From contig DASVCW010000026.1 of NCBI GenBank assembly GCA_036381435.1, positions 1 to 64,000 on the forward strand: DNA of 64,000 nucleotides. Direction: 5' to 3'. This DNA is from Fodinibius sp036381435. Lineage in GTDB: Bacteria; Bacteroidota; Rhodothermia; Balneolales; Balneolaceae. The position numbers and the translations under genes were made by a program. Under the pieces are notes generated by a model, which was not told the origin of the DNA, searched no databases, and was given only the letters and a program-made list of their open reading frames with translations. This document shows, in pieces, positions 1 through 9,003 of the stretch. The first letter of the stretch is position 1; each line of letters starts with the position of its first letter.

Positions 1-1593
1 ATAGCGCATGGAAATCAAGCCTTCGCCATAGTCACTCAGGTAAATGCGGTCGCTGCTTTTGATAAAATGCGGGTGCTCGAAGCCATCAGTACCGGCAATA
101 AAATGAATGGGACCACCTTCCGATGAAATCCATACCAATTCATTATCTGTAAACGGCATATACGCTCCCGGAGATTGATAGTACATGCGATCTTCACCGC
201 GAATGGCCACGATGCGATCCTGCGTTTTTGACCATGCCAACTGCTGATAAATAGCCGATTGCTCGGTCAGCCGCTGGAGATCATCACTGTCGGGCTGCAC
301 TTTGTAAATGTGTCCGCCTTTTTCGGGGCTCCAGGTTGAAAAAGCAATCCATTCGCCATTGGGAGACCAGGTTGGAAAGGCTTCGGTGAAGTCAAAATCG
401 GTGATGCGTTGCGGTTCGCCGTCGGGCAACTCCATTACATACAATTTGTCGAGCACGGTGAAAGCCAGCTTGCTGCCGTCGGGTGAAGGAACCGCGTCCC
501 GAATTTGACGGGCGATAAACTGATCGGTGTCTTTAATCGGGTATTGGAAATCGAGACGGGGGCCGAGTTCAAGCTGCGTATCAACCGTAAAGGGAATTTC
601 TTCGGCTTCGGCACCTTCGGCAATGGGGATGCGCCAGATTCGTCCGCCAAAAGAAGCAACGACAGCCTTGTTATTGGGGGTGAAGTCCATTCGCGGCAGA
701 ACACCAAGCGTAGCGCGAGATTCCATATCATCACGCTGTACCGGATAAGCCAGCCAGCGCTCTTCCCCGGTTTTTAAATTCCGGATTCGCAAACCGGTTT
801 CGGTTCTATAGCGAGTACCATAGACCAACCATTTGCCGTCACTCGAAAGAGTGGGACGAAAAGCCGAGCCGAGCCGCGCTGTTTGAGTGTGAATTTCTCC
901 TGTCTTGCGATCAAATTTCGCCAATTGATATTGCGGGAAAGTAGCGTTATAGTTCCAGTCACCCCTTCTGCGCGAAAACCAGACATATCGGTCGTTGCTG
1001 CCAAAAGCCGCGCCAATGGTTTTTATGCGTTCTTCCGTATCCATAAACTCGATACCGCTCCCGCCATTCACGTGATACATATGAAACTTGTGGAGGCCGT
1101 TTCTCACTCCTGCACGCGCTGCAATGATATATTTTCCATTTGGTGTCCAGATGGGAGACTGCATGCGGTAGTTATTACCGTGAGTGCGCTGGTCGGCTTC
1201 CATCGTTTCCAGATTGAGAATCCAGACATTATCACCGCCGCTGCGGTCGGAGATATAGACCACTTTGGTTCCGTCGGGACTGTATTGGGGCTGCGAGTCG
1301 AAAGCCATGCCATCAGTCAGTTGCCGGGCTTCTCCCCCTTCAATGGGTAGCTCGTACAAATCACCCATATAGTCAAAAATAATTTTTTCACCGCTTGGGT
1401 GAATATCAATCGACAACCATGTTCCTTCGTTAGTTTCGAGATGTACTGTTCGTGCAGATTCAAGCGGCAGTTCACTGCTGCTGTATTCGATAGCATCGGC
1501 CCTGCTTTCACTTTGCTGAGCTACTGCCGTAATGTTCATTCCCGAAAGCATAACAAAAACAGCCGTCAGGGTTGATAAGATGATTCGTTTCAT
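1..1593 (-). CDS. PD40/WD40-like beta-propeller protein, secreted, C-terminus off the window
   Basis: The frame is open from the ATG at 1593 to the left edge, giving 531 residues without a stop. The N-terminus has a signal peptide (KRIIL, a hydrophobic stretch, then AVAQQ). After it come repeated TolB-type blade motifs: QPQYSPDGTKVVYISDRSGG, SPIWTPNGKY, RPTLSSDGKWLVYGTR, PSPDGSKLAFTV and FPTWSPNGEWIAFS. These PD40 blades bind protein or peptide partners in TolB and tricorn-like proteins. In Bacteroidota and Balneolota, proteins that start this way often continue into an amidohydrolase or peptidase domain. That part would lie outside the window, so the enzymatic identity is unknown. The left-hand truncation is caused by the window, not by a mutation. 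Confidence 0.85.
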   Translation of the reverse strand, partial: MKRIILSTLTAVFVMLSGMNITAVAQQSESRADAIEYSSSELPLESARTVHLETNEGTWLSIDIHPSGEKIIFDYMGDLYELPIEGGEARQLTDGMAFDSQPQYSPDGTKVVYISDRSGGDNVWILNLETMEADQRTHGNNYRMQSPIWTPNGKYIIAARAGVRNGLHKFHMYHVNGGSGIEFMDTEERIKTIGAAFGSNDRYVWFSRRRGDWNYNATFPQYQLAKFDRKTGEIHTQTARLGSAFRPTLSSDGKWLVYGTRYRTETGLRIRNLKTGEERWLAYPVQRDDMESRATLGVLPRMDFTPNNKAVVASFGGRIWRIPIAEGAEAEEIPFTVDTQLELGPRLDFQYPIKDTDQFIARQIRDAVPSPDGSKLAFTVLDKLYVMELPDGEPQRITDFDFTEAFPTWSPNGEWIAFSTWSPEKGGHIYKVQPDSDDLQRLTEQSAIYQQLAWSKTQDRIVAIRGEDRMYYQSPGAYMPFTDNELVWISSEGGPIHFIAGTDGFEHPHFIKSSDRIYLSDYGEGLISMRY

Positions 1594-1807
1594 AATTGTT
1601 TTATTGAATGAGGAGTGATGTAGTAACAAGTAATGGATTATAAACAATCTAAGGGAGGATTTTTGTAAATAAGTATTAAGGGAAGGGATATAAATTTTGA
1701 ATTTTGAATTAGGGGAAAGGTAAAAGTTAGTTAAGGGATTTTTGATTTGGGTGGTTTTTTGTTATTTCGTTATTAATTACTAAAGCTGAATTTAGGCATC
1801 CAAAATT

Positions 1808-1964
1808 GTCATTTCGAGCCCTTGAATCATCGGGGCGATGGTTTTGTCGGTCCCGACAGCTGTCGGGAGAGAAATCTCATCAGTCCTACATATGCTGCCA
1901 GATTCGAACGGGATGGGATTTCTCCGTTTCGAGCGGAAAACCACCGCTCTTCAATCGAAATGAC
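1808..1964. repeat. MITE-like element copy 1 (10 bp terminal inverted repeats)
   Basis: The ends GTCATTTCGA (1808-1817) and TCGAAATGAC (1955-1964) are perfect inverted repeats. The inside carries an 18 bp perfect palindrome at 1851-1868 (TCCCGACAGCTGTCGGGA) and further imperfect symmetry (AAATCTCATC against GGGATTTCTCC). A second element of almost identical length and layout is at 32491-32646. It sits 42 bp upstream of the carboxypeptidase start, so it may contribute to that gene's leader. It has no coding capacity of its own. Confidence 0.7.
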
Positions 1965-2006
1965 ACTGCTCTGAAGGATAACACATTAACCCCAACTAAC
2001 TTTTCT

Positions 2007-3548
2007 ATGCGACGACTAACTACTTTTTTGTTACTATTTGCAGCCCTTCAAACAGGATTAGTATTAAGCGGAGGTGCAGCTTATGCGCAATTTAAAGCAG
2101 ATTCGGCCAAAGCAGAGGCCATTCTAAAATCCAGGAAGTCAGTTACTCATCATTCTGTAGAAATAGCGGGAGAAACGATTGAATATACCGCTACCGCCGG
2201 AACGATGATTATTCATAACGATCAGGGTGAACCTATTGCTTCATTAGGTTACACTGCTTATACCAAAGAGGATGTGGAGGATTTATCAAAACGTCCGGTT
2301 ACTTTTGCTTATAACGGCGGTCCCGGTTCTTCATCTATCTGGCTGCATATGGGTGCGCTGGGGCCAAGACGAGTAGTCGTGAATGATCCCGAAGTAACAC
2401 CTCCCGCTCCTTATCAATTAACCGATAATCATTATTCCATTCTCAATGTTACTGATGTGGTGATGGTTGATCCGGTGGGAACCGGTCTTAGCCGAGCGGT
2501 TGGCGAAGCGGAAAACAGCGACTTTTGGGGAATTGAGAGAGACATCATGTCCGTCAGTCGGTTTATTAAAACTTACATCAGTGAAAATAATCGCTGGAAT
2601 TCGCCTAAATACCTGTTGGGTGAGAGCTATGGAACCACGCGCTCGGCCGGAGTAGTAAATTATTTGCAATCTCGTGAAGGCATTGCCATGAATGGAGTGA
2701 TACTGGTTTCTGCCGTGCTTGATTTACGGACTATAGCTTTTGGTCACGGAGATAACCTGCCTTACATCATTTATTTGCCTACTTATGCCGCCGTAGCGTG
2801 GTATCACGACCAGCTTCAGCCCCAGCCAAAAGATTTGGAGGCTTTCCTGGAAGAGGTCCGTGAGTTTGTCACCACCGATTATGCCCTGGCATTGATGAAT
2901 GGAGATGAACTTTCCGAAGCGAAAAGAAATCAAATCATTAATAAACTTTCGGAATATACCGGGTTAAGCAAAGAATATATTGACCGGGCAAACCTGCGGG
3001 TCACCGGACCTGAATTCAGCAAGCAGTTATTACGGGGTGAAGAGCAGGTAGTGGGAAGACTTGATGCCCGCTATCTTGGCTATAGCATTGACAATTTAGC
3101 TCAACGACCGTTTTATGATCCGCAAAGCAGCGCCATCAGTCCGGCTTATACTTCTATGTTTTTAAAGTATTATCACGAAGAGCTTAATTTCGGAAAAGAA
3201 ATGCAATATCATATTTCCGCCTATGGCTTGCCCGGTTTTGACTGGGACTGGTCGCGTGATGGCAGTTTTTTTCCCACCAGCCCTACCACAGCCCCCGATT
3301 TGGCTGAGATTATGACTAAGAATCCTTATTTAAAAGTGCTGGTTCTCAATGGCTATTACGATTTAGCCACTCCCTTTATGGGCACGGAGTACACGATGAA
3401 CCATCTTGGAATTCCCGGTGATTTGGAGGATAATATTATCATGAAATACTATAAAGCCGGCCACATGATGTATACCTATAAGCCTTCCTTGATAAAATTC
3501 CATGAAGATGTAACCGCGTTTATCGAAAAAACAGACAGGACCGAATAG
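2007..3548 (+). CDS. Secreted serine carboxypeptidase (peptidase family S10)
   Basis: This is a 513-residue protein with a signal peptide (MRRLTTFLLLFAAL, then AYAQ). The S10 signatures are in order: NGGPGSSS near residue 102 (oxyanion region), GESYG with the nucleophile Ser near 206, NGYYDLATPF with the catalytic Asp near 451, and KAGHMMY with His near 486. It probably trims C-terminal residues from peptides in the periplasm or outside the cell. The reading frame stays open 67 codons further upstream, but that stretch lies largely inside the repeat at 1808-1964 and lacks a signal sequence, so the ATG at 2007 is the better start. It is transcribed alone and is convergent with the usher cluster. 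Confidence 0.92.
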   Translation: MRRLTTFLLLFAALQTGLVLSGGAAYAQFKADSAKAEAILKSRKSVTHHSVEIAGETIEYTATAGTMIIHNDQGEPIASLGYTAYTKEDVEDLSKRPVTFAYNGGPGSSSIWLHMGALGPRRVVVNDPEVTPPAPYQLTDNHYSILNVTDVVMVDPVGTGLSRAVGEAENSDFWGIERDIMSVSRFIKTYISENNRWNSPKYLLGESYGTTRSAGVVNYLQSREGIAMNGVILVSAVLDLRTIAFGHGDNLPYIIYLPTYAAVAWYHDQLQPQPKDLEAFLEEVREFVTTDYALALMNGDELSEAKRNQIINKLSEYTGLSKEYIDRANLRVTGPEFSKQLLRGEEQVVGRLDARYLGYSIDNLAQRPFYDPQSSAISPAYTSMFLKYYHEELNFGKEMQYHISAYGLPGFDWDWSRDGSFFPTSPTTAPDLAEIMTKNPYLKVLVLNGYYDLATPFMGTEYTMNHLGIPGDLEDNIIMKYYKAGHMMYTYKPSLIKFHEDVTAFIEKTDRTE

Positions 3549-3568
3549 AGCAACTTCATCTTCATCTT

Positions 3569-3591
3569 GTTCCGTGGCTCTGCCGCGGAAC
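3569..3591. terminator. Hairpin between convergent genes
   Basis: The arms GTTCCGTGGC (3569-3578) and GCCGCGGAAC (3582-3591) pair with one G-T wobble around a 3-nt loop. It lies between the carboxypeptidase stop and the end of the usher gene. No clean T-run follows it on either strand, so its terminator role is inferred from position. Confidence 0.45.
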
Positions 3592-3634
3592 CAATGGTAA
3601 ATCGCTTTTTGTTTTTACATCGCGTCATACTGCC

Positions 3635-6490
3635 TTAAAGGGATTGATCTAAAGAAACTCTAACTATAAAAGCATCCTGATATAAATCTGTTTGTTTAGC
3701 AATTAGTTTATTTAACAGTTGTTCCGCTTCTTTTCTACTTTTAAAAAAGCCGATGCGGCATTTAAAAAGCTTTTGTTCCGTATTAAATATGACTGTTACA
3801 TTGTGATCAGTTTTCAGCTCTGATGCGTTTACAAATCCAATGGCGTTTTTCTTTTCTCTGAATGCGCCGATCTGGATAGCAAATAATTCTTTTAAGGGCT
3901 GATGCGGAACTGCATTTAAAGAAGCCACTCTAAATGATATGCCATCAACAATATCACCCCTTTTGGCCGGTTCTACGGTGAATTGAATAGAATCTTTTAC
4001 AGCAACAAAAGAACGTTTTGCGAGTTGTTCCGCATTTAAAACAGCTTCATATTTACCGGGCATCAGTCCTACATAATAGAAGTTGCCGCCGGTGTAGGTT
4101 TTAATGGTTTTTGTAAATGATTCATCCAGTGACTGGATTTTAATATCCAAGCCATACAACTCATAGCCGGAAATACTGCCGTTCATAAAAATTTCACCGG
4201 ACATTTCACCCGTTACGACTATTGGCACAGGTATCGTTTTATATAAATTGGGCAGCGGCTGTACAGAATAGCTTTTGTACTTCGGTTTCCATAGAGGATT
4301 TACGAGACTCGATCTATTGATTTGTAAAATATAGCGTTCATAAGGAATGAGATTTTTTATAATTCTTTGCTCCCTGTGTGAGGGTCGTGACTGCCCCTGT
4401 CGATAAACGTCTGCGGTGACTCCTTCAACAGATGGTTCACCCCTATCCCTTTCGCCATTGTTATTGAGGTCAAGGAAGGCGTCGAGTACCAGGGCGGCCT
4501 TTCCAGTTTGTCTCTGATCATCAAAAAGAAAGCTTCTGCTTTGATTATTAAAAATGATGGAGCCGGTTGTATTCTGATAAAAAGTAGGCTCGCCGGAAAG
4601 TGCACGGGCGAATGAAGTGTGCCTTACAAAGGGTAAATCGATCTTAAAGCTTAACAGAAAGCGGTTGTTATCAAGCAATTCATTTCTATGAAAGGAGAAG
4701 CTGAGATAACTTCGGGATGAAACACGAAGTTTAAAATCAAGGCCAAAGTTGGTGATTTTATCAAGCCGGTGACTAAAGATCAGGGAAGGTCTTAACAACA
4801 GCCGGCTGAATAAACGCCTGGAAAGATGAACTTCGGTATTAAACTGCAACGGAATAAACTGTTTAATACTTTCATCCCTGAACATCATACGGTTGTTCAC
4901 ACGCATAGTCATTCCCAACGGGAGCCCCATCGAAATGCCGCTGTAAATATTTAAATTTTGATTGCCGGAATGATAGCGGGTAAATCGAGAGCTTATGAAG
5001 GTTGAAAAATTCAAAAAAGAGAGATCAACCGGAAATGAAGTGTTGAAGGCGGCTTCTACCGATTTGCCTGTTTTGTTGTAGATCGAAGATTCATAGTACT
5101 TTTTAGCATTTATCAACAGAGACTGGGAGCCGGAAAGAATCATTCGCAGTGAAGCCTGACTAAGATGGTTGAAGGTATGGCTCCCTTTGGCAATAATTCC
5201 CCCGCTCAGCCGGAACCAGGATTGTACAAAGGGAAGAAACTTCTTCCCCCGGTCAGAAAACTGCATGATGCTGCCGCCGCCAACTGTAATATTGGAAGTA
5301 ACCCCGAGCCTTGTATCTAAACGTCCAAACACACGGTCGGCAAAGGTTGAATATTTTCCCGCTGAAAGGGTGTACTGAAACTTACCAGGCGAAAGAAAGT
5401 CGCGCGGGATGTAAATGAGGTATTGTTTTGAGTGATTAAATCCTGTGGGATCATAATATTTGAGTTGAATCAGATTAGAGCCGTAATAAAGGGGAGCGTT
5501 AAATCTGAAAAAGCGCCGGCGGTTGCTGACAGCAAAATCTTTAAGCTGGTTATTTATATACAACTCTGAATCCCAGCCTTCATTAAGTCTGTCAGCAAAA
5601 TGGAAGGTGCCAAATTGGTAAACAGGAGCATTGGGGCGGTTAGTGACTTTGATTCCGCGAAAGGCATAAGCATTCAGTCCCAGCCGGTTCTGCACGGAAA
5701 GATCGCCTAATTGTACTTTTTTTATAAGAGGTGAAGAATAAATAGAATATTCCCATCGTCCTTTCAAACGCTCCCAGTGCACCCCGTACTGTTTTGATCC
5801 GGATGCGTTCAATACCATGTTACCGCCCAGAAAATGCCCGCCGAGTCCCAGGCTGTATGAGTAGTTAAAATCTTTGTAGGTGTGAGTGCTGTTGAGAGAC
5901 CAATCAGCTATCCATCCGTCAAATAAATAATGTTTTCCGGGAAGCCTGACATCAGGAGAAAACTCAACCGAAGCTGAACTGAAATTTTCATACCGTTCTT
6001 TACGCTCCCGAAATTTAACCACCGGCAGTTTGTGTTCGGAATAAAGCAAAACCTGAAGCTTTCGGTAATCAAATAAAACCTCCATTTTCAAAAGTTTTTC
6101 TAAGAGCTTTTTGTAAATAAAGATTTCATTCTCAGTCCGTATAACATCATTATCTGAAAGTTTGATTGAACCTTCCGGCCCTTCTACGGTTTGCTCTTCA
6201 AAATTAAACTGCACCGGTTCTGAAGGATCGGGAAAATGAACAACCAGCCTATCCTTTTGATATGAAGCTTCGATTTTGAGCAGTGAAAACAGCTGCTTCG
6301 CCGGCAGATAAAGCTTGTCTTTCCAAAGGCGGGCATCAATGCTAAAAACTAACTTCCGCTCTATCTTCAGCTGCAGAAAAATGAGCTGGCCTTTATTTTC
6401 ATCAGCAGGGCCGGGGGCAAGCGCTTCTGCTTTGGACAGACACAGAAGCAGTAAAAATCCAAAGCATAATAAATGCTTTGAATGGGTCAT
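3635..6490 (-). CDS. Outer-membrane usher-like protein with SdrD-B-like segment and C-terminal SPOR domain
   Basis: A 951-residue secreted protein with a signal peptide (HSKHLLCFGFLLLLCLSKAEA). Residues ~30-170 resemble the periplasmic N-domain of ushers. A long beta-strand-rich middle follows; the stretch QLGDLSVQNRLGLNAYAFRG, then GWDSELYINNQ, looks like the usher barrel and plug. Around residue 680 there is a Ca-binding-type motif, DAFLDLNNNGERDRGE, followed by an Ig-like stretch as in SdrD B repeats. The last ~80 residues are a SPOR domain (FAIQIGAFREKKNAIGF ... KCRIGFFKSRKEAEQLLNKL), a fold that binds denuded peptidoglycan. The start overlaps the chaperone stop by ATGA (6487-6490), which implies translational coupling. 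The usher call rests on this neighbourhood and on weak sequence resemblance; the SPOR tail is clear. Confidence 0.7.
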   Translation of the reverse strand: MTHSKHLLCFGFLLLLCLSKAEALAPGPADENKGQLIFLQLKIERKLVFSIDARLWKDKLYLPAKQLFSLLKIEASYQKDRLVVHFPDPSEPVQFNFEEQTVEGPEGSIKLSDNDVIRTENEIFIYKKLLEKLLKMEVLFDYRKLQVLLYSEHKLPVVKFRERKERYENFSSASVEFSPDVRLPGKHYLFDGWIADWSLNSTHTYKDFNYSYSLGLGGHFLGGNMVLNASGSKQYGVHWERLKGRWEYSIYSSPLIKKVQLGDLSVQNRLGLNAYAFRGIKVTNRPNAPVYQFGTFHFADRLNEGWDSELYINNQLKDFAVSNRRRFFRFNAPLYYGSNLIQLKYYDPTGFNHSKQYLIYIPRDFLSPGKFQYTLSAGKYSTFADRVFGRLDTRLGVTSNITVGGGSIMQFSDRGKKFLPFVQSWFRLSGGIIAKGSHTFNHLSQASLRMILSGSQSLLINAKKYYESSIYNKTGKSVEAAFNTSFPVDLSFLNFSTFISSRFTRYHSGNQNLNIYSGISMGLPLGMTMRVNNRMMFRDESIKQFIPLQFNTEVHLSRRLFSRLLLRPSLIFSHRLDKITNFGLDFKLRVSSRSYLSFSFHRNELLDNNRFLLSFKIDLPFVRHTSFARALSGEPTFYQNTTGSIIFNNQSRSFLFDDQRQTGKAALVLDAFLDLNNNGERDRGEPSVEGVTADVYRQGQSRPSHREQRIIKNLIPYERYILQINRSSLVNPLWKPKYKSYSVQPLPNLYKTIPVPIVVTGEMSGEIFMNGSISGYELYGLDIKIQSLDESFTKTIKTYTGGNFYYVGLMPGKYEAVLNAEQLAKRSFVAVKDSIQFTVEPAKRGDIVDGISFRVASLNAVPHQPLKELFAIQIGAFREKKNAIGFVNASELKTDHNVTVIFNTEQKLFKCRIGFFKSRKEAEQLLNKLIAKQTDLYQDAFIVRVSLDQSL

Positions 6491-7347
6491 TTTATAGTGA
6501 ATTGAATTGATTTTGAAACAGGGGGAGCGGGCAAAATCGCTTCATTTTCACGTGCCCTTAAGGTTGTGGTGAATGAAATCTGCGCCCGATATTGACCCGG
6601 CGAAAGATTTTCTTTATCAACATTAAAACTGCGGGTTTGCCGGTTGTAAACAGCAATCTCCTTTTGGTCATGATAAAGTCGGCGGCCGTCTTTATAAAGG
6701 CTTACCGACACATGTCCCAAATAAGCGGCGTTACCTTTGCGGTCTAGTTTCGTCCAAAGCTGAAGCTTACCGTTTTTTGCTTTGGCTTCAATGCTCATAA
6801 TCTCAATTCCGGTGCGGACATTTCCGTGGCGATAATTCAGAGATAAAATAGTACGCTTGATAAGGTTGATATGAGTGGTTATCCGCTCACTTAGGTTGTT
6901 TTTTATCGTTCGGGCGTTGGTAGTAGATATAGCCGGACGAATCCAGTATTCACCGGCGGGCAAACCGGCAGGCGGGCGCGCGGAAAACCGAATGGTCTGT
7001 TGCTGTTTGGGAGGTAAAACCAGATGACGGGGATAGACGCGAATCCACTCTGTTGCTGAGAGCGCTCTTTCAGGTACTTTTTCAAATGTTTTCAAGTAAA
7101 CATTCCCCTGCTTATTTGTGGCCGGGTATCCGAATAAAAGCTCCACGGTCAGTTCCTGTGGCTTGTCCGATGAATTGCGCACTACCAGACGACCGGTTTG
7201 TTTATGGTCATTCATATACAGGGCGACAGGAGCGATATGAACCTGGGCTGAAGTGCGGGACAGGCCAAAAGTCACCCCGAATAAAAAGACAAAAAATAAG
7301 GAAAAGAATTTTTTATATCGGGGCAGACACTTTAAAACAAAATTCAT
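6487..7347 (-). CDS. PapD-like periplasmic fimbrial chaperone
   Basis: A 286-residue protein. It has an N-terminal hydrophobic signal (FFSLFFVFLFGVTFGLS, then SAQ). The first Ig-like domain reads VHIAPVALYMNDHKQTGRLVVRNSSDKPQ and carries the chaperone-type strand YPRHLVLPPKQQQTIRFSA, equivalent to the region that holds pilins by donor-strand complementation. A second beta-rich domain follows to the C-terminus. It is longer than the ~230 residues of PapD. It sits 8 bp after pilin 2 and overlaps the usher start by 4 bp, matching the order pilin-chaperone-usher. In such systems the chaperone folds pilin subunits in the periplasm and delivers them to the usher. Confidence 0.8.
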   Translation of the reverse strand: MNFVLKCLPRYKKFFSLFFVFLFGVTFGLSRTSAQVHIAPVALYMNDHKQTGRLVVRNSSDKPQELTVELLFGYPATNKQGNVYLKTFEKVPERALSATEWIRVYPRHLVLPPKQQQTIRFSARPPAGLPAGEYWIRPAISTTNARTIKNNLSERITTHINLIKRTILSLNYRHGNVRTGIEIMSIEAKAKNGKLQLWTKLDRKGNAAYLGHVSVSLYKDGRRLYHDQKEIAVYNRQTRSFNVDKENLSPGQYRAQISFTTTLRARENEAILPAPPVSKSIQFTIK

Positions 7348-7355
7348 GACAATTT

Positions 7356-7823
7356 TTAATTGGTATAGGTTACATCAAGTATGATATCGCCGCTATAGGA
7401 ATTTCCGGGCTGTGTATTTAAAGGCAGAACTGTGGCGCCAAGCCAGATGTACAGTTTGCCCTCACTGCTTAATGAGGTCACAACGCCGGTTTTTGGGTCA
7501 AAAGCTATAGCAGCAAACTGTCCGTTTGAATCGGTGCTGTAGGCGGCATCGGTTGAACTAAAAGCGATACTCAGGGTATTACCAGAAACGTCCTGCAGAT
7601 AATTTGGAAGCTGAAATAATATTTGAACTTCCCTTCCGGCTTCTCCCGTAACTTCAAAGCGGGCTGCCAGCGCATCTTTGTGACTAATTTTTTTCTCAAT
7701 GCCCGGGAAAATCTGATCGCCGAAATCGATCCCCCTGGCAGTGTTCACAGTCAGCCCCTGCGATAGAGCGGGAGCGGCTATAAACAAAATCAGTGAAAGG
7801 AACAGCGAGAGCTTTGAACCCAT
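7356..7823 (-). CDS. DUF4402-type pilin subunit (minor or tip candidate)
   Basis: A 155-residue secreted protein with signal peptide (LSLFLSLILFIAAPALSQG). The mature N-terminus, LTVNTARGIDFGDQIFPGIE, aligns with the first pilin (DLAFGTQLFPGIAK). The C-termini also match: LYIWLGATVLP with YSGDIILDVTYT here, LYIWLGGTVSP with YSGDITLTVAYT there. DUF4402 proteins are Ig-like beta-sandwich subunits found with chaperone-usher genes. This one lies downstream of the internal terminator and directly upstream of the chaperone, so it is likely less abundant than pilin 1 and may act as an adaptor, tip or terminating subunit. That role is inferred from position alone. Confidence 0.75.
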   Translation of the reverse strand: MGSKLSLFLSLILFIAAPALSQGLTVNTARGIDFGDQIFPGIEKKISHKDALAARFEVTGEAGREVQILFQLPNYLQDVSGNTLSIAFSSTDAAYSTDSNGQFAAIAFDPKTGVVTSLSSEGKLYIWLGATVLPLNTQPGNSYSGDIILDVTYTN

Positions 7824-7879
7824 TATTCCGGGTGGTTATTTTGAAAAAAGTAAGACTGCGGTCAAAAAACCACCGCCTA

Positions 7880-7912
7880 AAAAAGAGGATACCGGTGATC
7901 AGACCGGTATCC
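7880..7912 (-). terminator. Intrinsic terminator/attenuator between the two pilin genes
   Basis: GGATACCGGT (7887-7896) and ACCGGTATCC (7903-7912) form a perfect 10 bp stem with a 6-nt loop. On the minus strand the stem is followed by TCTTTTTTAGG. It sits downstream of the first pilin and upstream of the second pilin, chaperone and usher. A leaky terminator here would set a high ratio of pilin 1 to the assembly machinery. Confidence 0.8.
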
Positions 7913-7947
7913 AGAAGGTCATAAGCTATTAGAGTAAAATAGAGTAG

Positions 7948-8472
7948 TTAATTACCGGTATAGGCAACTGTCAATGTAATGTCTCCGGAGTAAGCACCTG
8001 CTTTTTGAGTGCTTGTCGGAGATACCGTACCACCTAACCAGATATACAGTAAACCACTGGTTGAACCCAGGGTAGTAGTCAGTGTAGTACTTGGGTCATG
8101 CATGTTTGTCCCGGTAGGAGTACTGCTTGTGCTGTATTCAGCGACCGTACCAGTGAAGTCTACGGACATAGTAGTTGTATTATCAGTAGTATGGGTTAAC
8201 TCTGTAGGCAAAGTAAAGTCAGCAGTTATTTGTTTGCTTGCTTCACCGTCAATATCAAACTGTGCGGCGCCGGCATCTGTTGTTGTAATAGTTTTTGCAA
8301 TACCGGGAAAAAGCTGAGTACCAAAAGCCAGATCTGTTCCTGAAAGGGTAATAGGTTCCAGAACCGTACCGGTTGCTTGAACAGTTGTAGATACCTGCGC
8401 AGAGGCAGTGTTTGCTGTTGCGGCAAATGCAAAAAGGGTAATAGCCGCTAATAGTAGTTTAGAGGTTTTCAT
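7948..8472 (-). CDS. DUF4402-type major pilin candidate
   Basis: A 174-residue secreted protein. The signal peptide runs KTSKLLLAAITLFAFAATA to SAQ. The mature N-terminus, VSTTVQATGTVLEP, has the alternating hydrophobic pattern expected of a donor strand, followed by DLAFGTQLFPGIAK. The body is very rich in Thr, Ser and Ala with few charges, typical of extracellular fibre subunits. The C-terminal strand YSGDITLTVAYTG ends the protein. It is the first gene of the cluster, with a terminator immediately behind it, as expected for the most abundant subunit. The upstream 8473-9003 region must hold the promoter, but I could not place it confidently. Confidence 0.78.
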   Translation of the reverse strand: MKTSKLLLAAITLFAFAATANTASAQVSTTVQATGTVLEPITLSGTDLAFGTQLFPGIAKTITTTDAGAAQFDIDGEASKQITADFTLPTELTHTTDNTTTMSVDFTGTVAEYSTSSTPTGTNMHDPSTTLTTTLGSTSGLLYIWLGGTVSPTSTQKAGAYSGDITLTVAYTGN

Positions 8473-9003
8473 AGATGTATATTTTTCATTAGTGATGTTT
8501 TGTCAAGAAGGAAAATGGGCAGGGAGTTAAATAAAAACAGGGAGGAAAAAATCATCAGCCCGAAAAGCTAACAAACGAATTGTTTACCCCTTTTTTAATT
8601 CATCCCCTACTAAACCAACTTTCCGAACAAAATATTAAAAAATTCTAATATTAAAAATTCTTAATAAAAATTTGACTTCTTATTCATTGAGGAGTAGATT
8701 TTTTATAGATAGTTGATTGTTGGCTCAGTAAGCTGATTTAACGGGGTAAAAAGTAAATCTACAGTAAAAGCCGAAATTTTATCGTCTGAAATTTTTTTTG
8801 GCATATTTGTAGCAAATCTTAATAAACCACCATAATACCTTTTATTACATAGCTGGAACATTAGGGCGTTTTGTTGAATCTCTTCTGAATTGACAACAAT
8901 AGATTTTTTAAAAAGAATAATAAAAGCATGTTGTCTCCCAATGTTTTCAATTAATACAAAAGCGCATTTAAATATATGTAGTCACAAATAAGAGGTGATT
9001 GAT
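8473..9003. other. Divergent AT-rich intergenic region (pilin cluster / histidine kinase)
   Basis: About 530 bp without an open frame of note, strongly AT-rich (for example 8630-8700), separating the minus-strand pilin operon from the plus-strand histidine kinase. It must contain both promoters. The only element I can place firmly is the ribosome binding site AGAGGTG at 8991-8997 of the kinase gene. Confidence 0.6.

Noticed and set aside
883..1350. 155-codon plus-strand open frame
   Set aside because: It lies entirely antisense to the PD40 propeller gene, has no ribosome binding site and no family resemblance.
1806..2006. N-terminal extension of the carboxypeptidase
   Set aside because: The extra 67 codons come mainly from the repeat element at 1808-1964 and would bury the signal peptide.
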